A stretch of DNA of 64,000 nt from Tetracentron sinense (Eukaryota > Streptophyta > Magnoliopsida > Trochodendrales > Trochodendraceae), in NCBI GenBank assembly GCA_015143295.1, contig CM026554.1, forward strand, positions 53,132,627 to 53,196,626, read 5' to 3'. This document shows positions 34,352 through 46,300 of this stretch, in pieces. Numbering within the stretch: the stretch's first letter is position 1; each line of letters starts with the position of its first letter. The position numbers and the translations under genes were made by a program. The notes under the pieces were generated by a model. That model had not been told where the DNA came from. It saw only the letters and a program-made list of their open reading frames with translations, and did no database searches.

Positions 34352-37300
34352 TCAACGTCTGACCGAGGGCGATGGTGGAGCAGGTGTTCTTGATATTAGG
34401 CTCTGAAATGGTACCACTTTTTCCCTATAAATCACTTGACTTTCACATCCAAAATTACCTTTGTTGCCTGAAGCCGCCTTCCTTGAGCTGCCCTGACAGC
34501 CGGAAAACAACCATAAACCCTTCTCGTCACCTTTCAAGCAGAAAACTCATCATAAGAAGTAAGAAATGATCTGCAAATAGAAATGAGTATATGAAGGAGC
34601 TCTATTACATAGTATACATGCAGTTATGCTTGCGTGTGTGGGATGGTCAAATATTGTACAAATGTGCCAGCTCTTGAGTGGACCATATCCATAACAACGG
34701 AATGACGGATGGACGGGTGAACCTAGACCCCACACCGTACTGTGGGATTAATCCTGACCGCAACCGGATGCAATACCAAAAAGAGCGTTTTACATTCTAG
34801 GCTATATATTGCCCTTCAAGGATGTGAGGCTTATTTTGGAAGGTCTAAGATCAATGTCATTGGATGACCATTTTCACAAGGACCATCAAGCTTTGAAATC
34901 GGTCCCCAACCTGAACTGAAATCTCGAAAATTTCAGTTCTCTCGACAGGATTTTGGATTTTTTATATTTTTTTATTAATATTTTGTTAAAAATATATGTG
35001 TGAGGGGAATTTACCGAAAGGACACACGTCAGCAGCAACTCCTTTCAAGTTCTGATTAGCTGGTAGAAGGCTGGAGTGGAGGGTGTGATACCCTGACCTG
35101 CACTCCGATGATTAAGTCAGTGGGTGTAGGAGATGATGAACAGTAAGAATATAATAGAGAGTTCGAAGGTCTTAGCTCTCCTAATTTTTCGTCCCCCTTT
35201 ACACTGTTCTTCACAGGTTTATATAGAGGTAGGATCAGTCCCAGGCAACTGGGCAGCAACACCAGATCTCATTACGTGTTTTGGATACGCGATCGTGGAC
35301 AATAAGACGATAGGTACGTCGTCAGAGTGAAGACGTGATCGTCGTTCACGAGACCACAGGTCCGTTGCCAGAGTGAGGACGTGATCGTCGTTCACAAGAC
35401 CACGGGTCCGTCGTCAGAGTGAAGACGTGATCGTCGTTCACAAGACCACGACGTGATTGTCGTTCACAAGACCACGGGTCCGTCGTCAGAGTGAAGACGT
35501 GATCGTCGTTCGCAAGACCACGGGTCCGTCGTCAGAATGAAGACGACGGAAATGAGCTCAAGCGATAACACCATACTGAGGACGAGCTCGTTGTTACCAT
35601 ACTTAGGTTTTTACGAAATTTACCAATTACAAATTGCCCCTTTATGATACTTTGAACGTGGTTCAGAGTGTCATAAATATAGCGAAACGTTGGAGGAGAA
35701 GATACAGCTCACATCAGAATGATGATAGGTCACATACTCTGTATGCGAAGGCGTAGCGTCGTGCCAGCTGTATTGCGCGTGCCGAAACGTCATACCTCAT
35801 AAATGTTTGGCAGGCTGCCATCATTATCTTTCGGACGCTTTGCTTTCCCGACGGTTACTTAGCTCGGTCAAAAGACCATCCCGCCCTTCGGGCTGTCTTG
35901 ACGTGTGGACACGCGTACGGTACAGATCGAGGTCATTATCGTCCTTAGAATTACGGAATGGTCTATAAATACCGAATGCCTGGTACTCCATCTTCTTCAC
36001 CCGAATTTGTGCATCCCGTTACTCTGCCGGAATTTCTCCTCACCGACGATCTACTGTTCTGATTTTCTCCCTTCTCCGGCTGTGCCTCCCCTTGCTTCCC
36101 AAATCCAGTTTCGGTAAGAACCTTCTCCTCTCTTTTTATTCTGTGGTCGTCTTCCCTATATTTCTTCTTTTTCTCCCTTGTTTGCGACCATGTCTGCCGA
36201 AATAGTTAGGATAGACAGTGCCGATGAGGCCAGTTGCTCAGGCAGTGCCCCTCACGGTGTTATCACCCGTGTTTCCAAATCCAAAATCAGACCAGTGGTC
36301 AAATACGCACTTGACCACTACAGAACCCTTTTCCAAATTCCTCCTCACGTACACCTGCATTTCGGGGAAGAAGACGTTCTCCCTGACCACCGCTCTTCCT
36401 GCACAATCGTCTACCTCGCTCAGTTCGAGGCTGGACTTCGATTTCCCCTCTCTCCTCTCACGGACTCTGTCCTGTCCGCCCTGCAAATTGCCCCGGGTCA
36501 AATGCACCCGAAGTTCTACAAGTACCTGTCTCTGATGGACAAGTTCAACAGAGACGGGTACAATGTAGATGCCAGGCACGTCTTCCACTTCCGCTTCGTC
36601 GTGAAGTGCCCCGGGGTTGTTGAGGAGGGGAAGAAGACGTACTTCTCCTGGAGACAAAAATCCAAAGTCCCCGACATCATCTCGCACCTCCCCGACGTGG
36701 AACGGGATTGGAAGGAGATGCCCTTCGTGGCTTCGTGGTCTCCGGTGCTTGGAGGGCAGAGACTGCCCGTCCTGTTCCCCACGAATTTACTTCAGGTCTG
36801 TTACTATTCAGTCGTTTCCCGTTGTCGGTTTTTTGAAAACATGCCCCTGTCACATGACTAATAGTATTTTGCTTTTTCTGCAGAGGCTTCTAAGATACAC
36901 TTCTCCGACCTGTCCGCGGAAGAAGAGTACACGCTCCGGAGGATTCGCAGCGAGAAAGGGGACGCCTACGTCACCTGGAAGCCGTCCTCGACTCGAGAGG
37001 CAGGGTCCACTGTAGAAGCAGGGGCCAAATCTAAAAAGTCTCGTCGACAAGCTCGTCCGTCGTCAAAGAGACCGCTCGGACAGGCAGCTGTTCTTGGAGA
37101 AGAAGAAGAAATGGCCGACCAATCTTCTCCACGATCTACACAGGCTCCGGCCTTAACTCGTCCTCCCCGCCCTTCTCGTCTATCTTCAGCGGAGAAGAGG
37201 GCGGAGAAAAGAGAGAGAGTAGAGGCTCTCAAGGCCATAACGGCGAAGAAGGCTCGGCGAGAAGCTGAGCACGATCGACGGGTCCGAGAGCGCGCATCTG

Positions 37301-40300
37301 CCGGGGTGCCATCTACTCAGGCAGTAACGGTGGGCGAGGGGAGTGGTGTCCCCGTGGAGGAACCTCCAATCGTCAACAGCGGCTCTCCCACGGATGTTGT
37401 GACCGCTCCGTCTATTGTGGCAGAGACTGCTGCCCCCGGGATCGTCCCGGCCTCTGCTCCCTCCCCAGCCGCAAATGTGGCCTCGTCTTCTGCCCCTCCT
37501 CGAGAGAGGATTACCAAGGGGGGCCCCGCCGAATTCTGGAATCCCGTCTTCCCCAGAGGGTACACCCGTCCTACCGTTGCCCATTCTGCGATGGAGCACG
37601 ATTCTATCGCCACATCGATGATGTTGGCGATGAGGCTCCCAGCGGATATGGCCGCAACGAGGGACCTGCACTGGATGGGGATGTTCAGTGCTGCGAGCCG
37701 AACTGTTGCTACGGTACGCTCCTTTTTTTTTTTTTTTTACCATTTCTCTTCTTTTGTAGCTGGGCAACATGCTTGCCGGGATGTACGAGGTCACAGCCGA
37801 GAACAGGCGTACCTCCAATGGACTGAGGGACAAGGTCCTTGACCTGGAGAGGAGGGGAGCCGAGGACGTGAAACGGCTGAATCACGAGCTGATGTCCGTC
37901 AAAGCGGATCTTCGGACTGCCAAAGGCACAATTGCCTCGGCTGTGAAACAGCGGGACAAAGCTCGGGACGAGACCCGTAAGGCACAGGAAGGAGAGAAGG
38001 CGGCGGTGGAACAGGCCGAGAGGTCCGTCCTCAGGATCAGTGAGATGGACGAGATCGTGAATTCTCTCCGTCAGCGGCTGGAGACGATAGAAGCCGAAAA
38101 AGCAGCATTGGCCGAACAGCTCGAGGAGGCCACGGCCACGAGGGACAAGGAGGTTGAAGCCGCCAAGGAGGCTTTGACGGAGTCTCTTCGAGCCCACTTC
38201 CAGACGGAGATGGAGCGGCTGATAACTGAAGACCGGGTCGAGACGGAGAGAGAACTCATGAACGAACTCCGAGAGTCGGGACGACTGGTAGAGTCTCCCC
38301 AACAGTCGAAGGACGAGGCCACTCGTTCTGAGGCTGTGGGCATGGGGATCTCGCCTGGCGAAGAACCCGAGGTACAAGGAAGGGGGCAACCCTCGTCTTC
38401 TCTTGGACCGTCTCCCGTCCTGCCCGAGGCTCCTGCTGAAATCGCCTCCGCCGATCCTGCTGCTGACGACGTTTCGACCGTTCTTGATGACGCTGTCATG
38501 ATCGTCGACGTTGTCGAAGACTGATCCTTCCTCCTTTCCATCCCTCTCTTTTCAATTTTGTATCGGCTGTACTCCCGTTCATCTTATATCAATGAAAAAT
38601 TTCTGTTTTATATGTACCTCCTTTCATGATCACTGTGTTGCAACCGATTGGTCCGGAATAATCATCTCGTTCAAATAAGACATGGCACATAATTAACTCG
38701 TGATAGAGTATAAACTTCATAACGAAAATAAGACAAATAGCACATAATTAACTCGTGATTGAGTATAAATCTCATAATGAATATAATTCACATCACTTCT
38801 AATAAGGGGTCGTTAAAGAAGCGGATTAACACTACGGACGTAATTTGACAACAAGTCCATTTCATTAAGACGAACTTATGGTAACTCGTGGTGGGACACC
38901 ATGCTCAGAGGACATTCCATTAGTATAAGCCACCGGTATGCTCAGATGGTAATTCCTTTGTATGAGCCACATGTGTCCCGTGGTGAGTACCCTGTTCGTG
39001 TGAAATGCGCTCGCCGTGGTAACTCGTGGTGGGACACCATGCTCAGAGGACATTCCATTAGTATAAGCCGCTAAGATGCTCAGATGGCAATTCCTTTGTA
39101 TGAGCCTCCTGTGTCCCGTGGTGAGTACCCTGTGCGAGTAAAATGTTCTCGTCGTGGTAATTCGTCTAGAATGTTTTACGACGTACTGTTATTGGAAACA
39201 TTAACTCGTGGTAATTCATAACACAACTTTACTGGAAAAATTGTTTTAAATTCATAATGTTCCACGATTTTTGAATTACATTACCTTGCAAGTCTTTAAG
39301 GTAGTACACCCCGGGACTCCCGACACGGTCCACGATATATGGCCCTTCCCAGTTGGGACCCAGCTTTCCGCTATTGATTTCTCGTGTATTTGGGAAGACT
39401 TTTCGAAGAACGAGATCTCCGACTTGAAGCGCCCTTTTCCGTACTTTCTTGTTGTATGCCTTTCGTAATTGTTGTTGATAGCGTTTCATCTGAATGCTGG
39501 CGTCTTCCCGCTTTTCTTCCAGCAAGTCTAAGTGAATAGCCATCAACTCGACATTTTTGTTTTCCTCTCCATGTTTCTTCCGTGAACGTATTGTTGGCAG
39601 AAAGACTTCAGTGGGAATAACAGCTTCCGCCCCGTATGCTAAAGAGAACGGGGTCTCGTTCGTAGGGCTCCGTGGTGTTGTTCTGTATCCCCACAACGCA
39701 TTACGCAATTCGCTGGTCCACTTTCCCTTGGAATCTTCCAGTCTTCTCTTGAGGGCGTTCAAAATATTCTTGTTGGCTGCTTCGGCAAGGCCATTCCCTT
39801 GAGGATAATAAGGAGAAGAGAAGATGTGCTTGATTTTTAACTCTTGGCAAAAGTCGGCGATGAGCTTTCCTGTGAATTGCTTCCCGTTGTCAGAAATGAT
39901 GGACTGCGGGATGCCGAATCTACAGATAATGTGTTCCCACAAGAATTTCTTCACTTCTTGTTCTCTAATACGCGCTAGGGGAACAGCCTCGATCCACCGG
40001 GAGAAGTAATCCGTGGCTACGAGCTGAAAAATTAAATTACCAGGAGCTCTGGGAAAGGGTCCCACGATGTCAAGTCCCCAACGAGCGAAAGGCCAAGGTT
40101 GAGATACGATGTTGAGTTCTTGAGCGGGGGCATGAATCAACTTCGCATGACGCTGACATTGACTGCATTTTCGTACGTATTTCTGCGCGTCGGCTTGCAT
40201 ATATGGCCAAAAATATCCTTGCCCCAGAGCTCGATGAGCGATAGTCCGTCCACCGGAATGGATGCCGCAAATCCCCTCGTGAAGCTCGGCCAAAATCCTC

Positions 40301-43300
40301 TCTACGTCTTCAGGATGCACGCATCTCAAAAGAGGTCCTCCAAAGGATTTACGGTACAGTTCCCCGTCCACAAGGGTGTAACGGGGAGCTTTATACTGTA
40401 TTCGCCTTGCTTCCTTTGCATCAGAGGGGAGAATTCCATTCTGCAAATAAATAATTATGCCCGTCATCCAGCTCGGCACTTGACTTATAGATAACACCGT
40501 GCGTTGCGTCTGCAGTTCAATAGAGGGATATTCTTGATACTCCATGAGGATTGTTTTGGGCTCATCGGCTTGCATCATCGAGGTGAGGTAGGCCAATGCA
40601 TCAGCATGCCTGTTATCATCCCTTCGGACATGTTTAATCTCGATGACATCAAAGGCCTTTCGTTGTTCTTGTAAAAGTGCAGCGTAGCGTCTCATTCGCT
40701 CATCTCGACATTCATAGGTACCGTTGACTTGGTTCACCACGAGCTGCGAGTCACAAAACACTCGGAGCTTAGAAATTCCTAACTCTCGGGCACTCTGCAA
40801 CCCAAGTATTAACGCTTCATACTCAGCTTCATTATTGGAGGCAGCATAACCAAGGCGCGTCAACTTCTGTACTTTAACATGATCAGGGCTGACAAGAACA
40901 GCACCAAGTCCTAAACCGCTGACATTAGACGACCCATCAACGTACAAGAGCCAATCGCACCACGCCGTCAGTTTCGTTCCTTCTCCTCCCTCGTCTTCCA
41001 CAACGGAATTCTCCTCCGTGTCGTCTGGGAGTTCGTGACGGTCGGACTCCGCTGAAGTTTCGGCCTCCTCCACGGGGAAATCGACTAAGAAGCTTGCAAC
41101 GGCCTGCCCCTTCTCTGCGGTTCGGGCCTGATATTGGATATCGAACTCGCTAAGCGCCACGGCCCATTTCGACATGCGTCCCGCGGTTTCAGGTCGTCCC
41201 AACACAGTTTTCAAAGGGTACGTGGTGATGACGACGATGGTGTGTGCCTGAAAATAAGGACGTAACTTCTCAGCGGAAAAGACAAGAGCCAGGCATACCT
41301 TTTCCATTCTGCTGTAGTTGGATTCTGCCTTGTGGAATGTTTTGCTGACGAAATAAACAGGCTTCTTTACGCCGTCGTGACTTCTGAGCAGCACGGAGCC
41401 AATGGCTCGTCCCGAAACGGAGAGATAGAGGTACAACACTTCACCAGGTTCAGGTACGGAGAGGATCGGAGCAGAGCCTAGATACGTCTTTAAGGCGGCG
41501 AAAGATTGAGAACACTCTTCTGTCCATCTGAAGACGGAATTCTTTCTCAGCAATTCGAACAGAGGTCTGCATCGATCAGAAGACTTTGATATGAACCGGT
41601 TGAGAGCAGCGATACGTCCCGTCAGTTTTTGAACTTCTTTCCTGGTCTTCGGTTCCGGCATATCTATCAGAGCACGGATCTGCGCGGGATTTGCTTCAAT
41701 GCCCCGTTGGCTGACGAGATAACCTAGGAATTTGCCCGAAGCGACGCCGAATGTACATTTCTCAGGATTTAACTTTAGATTGAAAGTGCGTAAAATAGAA
41801 AACGGCTCCGCCAAGTCAGCCACAAGAGAGACCCGAGTTCGGCTTTTCACAACGATATCGTCAATGTACACCTCCACCGATTTACCGAGCAAGGGTCCAA
41901 ACATCAGATTCATCAACCGTTGATAAGTGGCACCGGCGTTCTTCAGGCCAAAGGGCATGACCCGGTAACAGAACAAGCCACGCTCCGTTATGAAGGCCGT
42001 TTTCTCTTGATCATCCTCCGCTAAGAGGATTTGATTGTAACCCGAATACCCGTCCATGAAGCTCAACACCTCGTGACCCGCGGTTGCTGTGATTAGTCTA
42101 TCGATTCTGGGAACTGGGAAGAAGTCTTTCGGGCAAGCTTTATTAACATTGGTGAAATCGATGCAGACTCTGACTTTCCCGTTCTTCTTCGGAACAACTA
42201 CTACATTGGCTATCCACTCCGGATATTGGACCTCACGAATGAACCCGTGCCGAATTAACTTATCGATCTCTTCATTGACGGCCTCATGGTATGCTGGAGC
42301 GAGTCTACGAGGCTTCTGTTTAACTGGATTGACTACGGGATCAACGTTGAGGTGGTGACAGATGATTTCAGGACGGATACCCGTCATATCTTCATGTGAC
42401 CAAGCGAAAACGTCAAGATTCTTCCTCAGAAAATTTACCAACTCTCGCTCTTCATCTGTTGTCAGACAAGTCCCGATCTGTAGCATTCTTGGCTCGTTCT
42501 CTGTCCCGAGGTTGACAAGCTTCGTGGGTTCAACAGAATGGTTTACCTGTGATTCACCCGTGCTCTCCTCTTCCACGGACCCGACCTGTAATTGCTATTT
42601 GAGCGGGTTGGGTGAGGCGTAATCACACTTCTGCGATGCTAGCTGGTCTCCTTTTATTTCACGTGGTCCATCCGGAGTGGGGAATTTCAGTACCTGGTAA
42701 TAGGAAGACGGAACAGCTCTCATTTCGTGAGTCTACCATCGCCCCAAGATAGCATTGTATGGGGACGGCGCGTCGATAACGGAGAACCGGGTAGATAGGG
42801 TGATAGGTCCAGCTTTAACTGGTAAGACGACTTCTCCCAGGGGTTGCATCGAACTTCCTTCGAATCCTATCAAGGGGGTCTGTGCAGGGACAAGAACCGC
42901 TGGATCCAACTCCATCTTAGCGAAAGCATGGAGATACAGGATATCTGCCCCACTCCCAGGGTCAATGAGCACTCGCCTGATGTCGAAATCGCCAATTCTC
43001 ATAGACAGGACAAGAGCATCGTAATGAGGCCTAACCACAGTTGTCATGTCTTGATCAGTGAACGATAGGACCTGCTCGACTTCCTTCGTCGTCGATCGCA
43101 CTTGACAAACTTTTGCCACGTGTGATAACTTCCTTGCCTTCGCTCGATACTGTTGCTCGACATCTACTTCCGGCGCCCGAGCGCGATGGATGACGTTTAT
43201 GACTCCCTTCGGTGCTTCTCCGCCTCGGCTCATATGACCAGATGGCTCTCCCTCGTGAGACCGAGTGGAGGGCTCTGTAGTATGCCCCTCTTCTCTTCCA

Positions 43301-46300
43301 GAGTTCACGTATTCTCCCAGATAGCCCTCACTGACTAATCTTTCCAAGTATTCTCTCAAGATGCGACAACGATTTGTGAGATGCCCATGGCATTTGTGGT
43401 ACTGACAGTATTTGTGCGCCCTGGGTCCCGTGGTGACGTCACGAACGGTCCGCGCTGGCCACTCGAAGTATGATTTGTCTTCCATCGTCTTCATGATCGT
43501 CGCCGGGCTTGCCGAGAAGTTGACTTGACCACCACGAGACGCGAAAGGACGTCTTTCTGTTGCTCGATTCCCCCTCTCCTTGTAATGCCCGGGTTCCTCT
43601 CGTCCCTGATAGGCACGGTCGTCCCTCCGCCGGAAATTGGACCGTAGATCCGTTTTCCTTGACGAGTCTGCATCTTGGCGGATTCCCAACGAGAGTCGGT
43701 TCGGTTCTCCTTGTCGCTCAACGTACACAACTTTTTCCTGTCGTATGCGTCTGCGTGGTTCCTCGTCACTGGAAGATGATTCATACTTTGATCTCTTCCC
43801 TCTCTTTGAGGAGGGTCTGCTTCCCCACTCCACAGCGTCTACCCCTCGTGCTCTGGGCCTCGTCGTTGCTGCAATATCCTCCTCCATCCTTCCGTACTTA
43901 GAGGCACGGACTATCAGCTCGTCCATCTTGATTGGACAGTCAAGGGCAAGAGACTCGTAGAGCTTGGAACTCTTGGGTATGGCGTTCTTGAAGGCTGCTA
44001 TGCAAGTGCAGTCCTCAATCTTGTCGATATTAGAGACTTCATCGGTAAACCGTTGAATAAAATCTCTAAGGGACTCCGCCGACTTCATTCTCATGGCGAA
44101 GAGGGAATCTGCACCTGCTTTCTTCTTCTTGTTGATGATGTACTGGTCAATGAAAACTGATCTCAAATCAGCCATACATCTGATCGACCCCGCGGGTAGA
44201 TTACGGAACCATCTCGCAGCCGCTCCAGTCAGGCTGCTAGGAAAGGCTTTGCAGAGGAGATTTTCATCCGGGTTGCGGACTGCCATAACATTTTTGAAGT
44301 CGGTCAGGTGGTCAATAGGATCTCTCCTCCCGTCGAACTTGACAAAGTTTGGTACCGTGAACTTCGATGGGGTATAGGATTCGACGATCTCCTTGGAGAA
44401 AGGAGACGTCTCCTCCTCGTCCTTATATTTCTGAGCATACTGATCGAGAGAGGCTCCACCTGTCGTTCCTCTGACTCGAGCATTAATCAAAGTTTCCACG
44501 TCTTTGAGGGTCAGGCCTGTCTTCAACCCGTCGTCGCTGACACGGAGATCTCGATGTTCAGCATGTGCACCAAGAGAACGAGGGTGGGTAGCTTCTTCAG
44601 TGGAAGGAGTGAGAGTGAATCTTCTTTCCAGATTCTCTGGCGCAGACGGCGAGGTCGGGGCCGTTCTCTTGGGGGGAGGAGAAGGAGGGAAATTGAGTTT
44701 ACGAGCTGCAGAGCCTCCTCTAGGAGATTCGTCATCGATCTCCAAGTTTCCGTGCTCCAAAGCATCAAGCCGCTCCTGCAGTGACTGTTGTTGGCTGACT
44801 ATCTGGGACAGAGTGGCCTGTTGTTGTTGTAATAGTAACAAGATGGGATCAGACATGGTTATGGGCCTTTCTGGTTGTCCAGAAGATGGGCCTGATGTGA
44901 ACGTTTGCGCGGTGGAAGGAGTGCACGAAATGGCTTGAAGGGGCTGGTTCTCGATGATAGACTGAGGAGTTTGGTCTGCCATGCTGACTGAAAGAAGTGG
45001 TGTGAGCAAAGGGTGGTTTCGGTTAAGTAATTCCCACAGACGGCGCCAATTTTGTGAGGGGAATTTACCGAAAGGACACACGTCAGCAGCAACTCCTTTC
45101 AAGTTCTGATTAGCTGGTAGAAGGCTGGAGTGGAGGGTGTGATACCCTGACTTGCACTCCGATGATTAAGTCAGTGGGTGTAGGAGATGATGAACAGTAA
45201 GAATATAATAGAGAGTTCGAAGGTCTTAGCTCTCCTAATTTTTCGTCCCCCTTTACACTGTTCTTCACAGGTTTATATAGACCACCCTTGCCATGGCCAT
45301 AGGCACCCATTGATGTCCATGCATACCTCGAATCCCTGATGTGTACTTCAGTAATCATTTTAGATAGATCTCCCGGTTCTTCGTACTGCACGCGCATCTG
45401 CACACAAAAAGAGCAGGCAAAGAGTAGGAACTCGTCCGAGGTGACTGGCATTAAATGCAGCATTAAATGCCATTTAATGCCAAGACAATGTTACTCACCT
45501 ACCATCGTAGAGGTAGGATCAGTCCCAGGCAACTGGGTAGCAACACCAGATCTCATTACGTGTTTTGGATACGCGATCGTGGACAATAAGACGATAGGTA
45601 CGTCGTCAGAGTGAAGACGTGATCGTCGTTCACGAGACCACGGGTCCGTTGCCAGAGTGAGGACGTGATCGTCGTTCACAAGACCACGGGTCCGTCGTCA
45701 GAGTGAAGACGTGATCGTCGTTCACAAGACCACGATGTGATCGTCGTTCACAAGACCACGGGTCCGTCGTCAGAGTGAAGACGTGATCGTCGTTCGCAAG
45801 ACCACGGGTCCGTCGTCAGAATGAAGACGACGGAAATGAGCTCAAGCGATAACACCATACTGAGGACGAGCTCGTTGTTACCATACTTAGGTTTTTACGA
45901 AATTTACCCATTACAATATGTTCAAATAATATTTTATTAAAATTTAATATATAAATATTACTATTTTATTTTAATAATAAAATATATAAAATTTCACAAC
46001 ATTTGGTGAAAAATATCCAAATATTTTAGAATATTTCAAAATTTTAATAAATAATAATATAAAAAACATTTAAAATCAAAATTTTGAAATCACAGCCAAA
46101 ATCGTGTTATCAGAAATCCTAACCATATCGGTGGGGTTGGACAAAATCGGGATTTCACGAAATCCCAATGAGATTTTAAACCTTGAGCACCATTAATAGG
46201 TATTGGGTAATCTAAGAAACAATTAAAAATAGAAGAATACCAGGACGAAGCGAGGAAGAAGTGGCCGGCAAACCACCTAGAAGAAGCAATATAGACAGTG

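Larger units (their letters stand above)
34999..45915 (-). mobile_element. Ty3/gypsy LTR retroelement, Tat lineage (fossil, nearly whole)
   Basis: A 10.9-kb element with LTRs at 34999-35631 and 45053-45915, TG...CA ends and a perfect 5-bp duplication ATATG (34994-34998, 45916-45920). Order on the minus strand: 5' LTR, primer-binding site (about 45034-45050, TTGGCGCCGTCTGTGGG), gag-pro, pol, tandem repeats, polypurine tract AAAGGGGC, 3' LTR. An additional open region runs on the plus strand at 36190-38524. A second RNase H-like domain in pol and no chromodomain point to Tat. By eye the LTRs differ at about six aligned positions, under 1 percent, so insertion is recent on plant time scales. It looks nearly whole, with at most a few breaks. 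It sits in the intron of P3. Confidence 0.9.

Noticed and set aside
35313-35550. CRISPR-like regular repeats
   Set aside because: Units are directly adjacent without unique spacers and lie in a plant LTR; this is a minisatellite.
36238-36687. Long minus-strand frame opposite the additional ORF of the Ty3 element
   Set aside because: Shadow of GC-rich coding on the plus strand; no motifs.
43560-44938. Several plus-strand frames opposite gag
   Set aside because: Antisense shadows of gag-pro, which has clear motifs on the minus strand.
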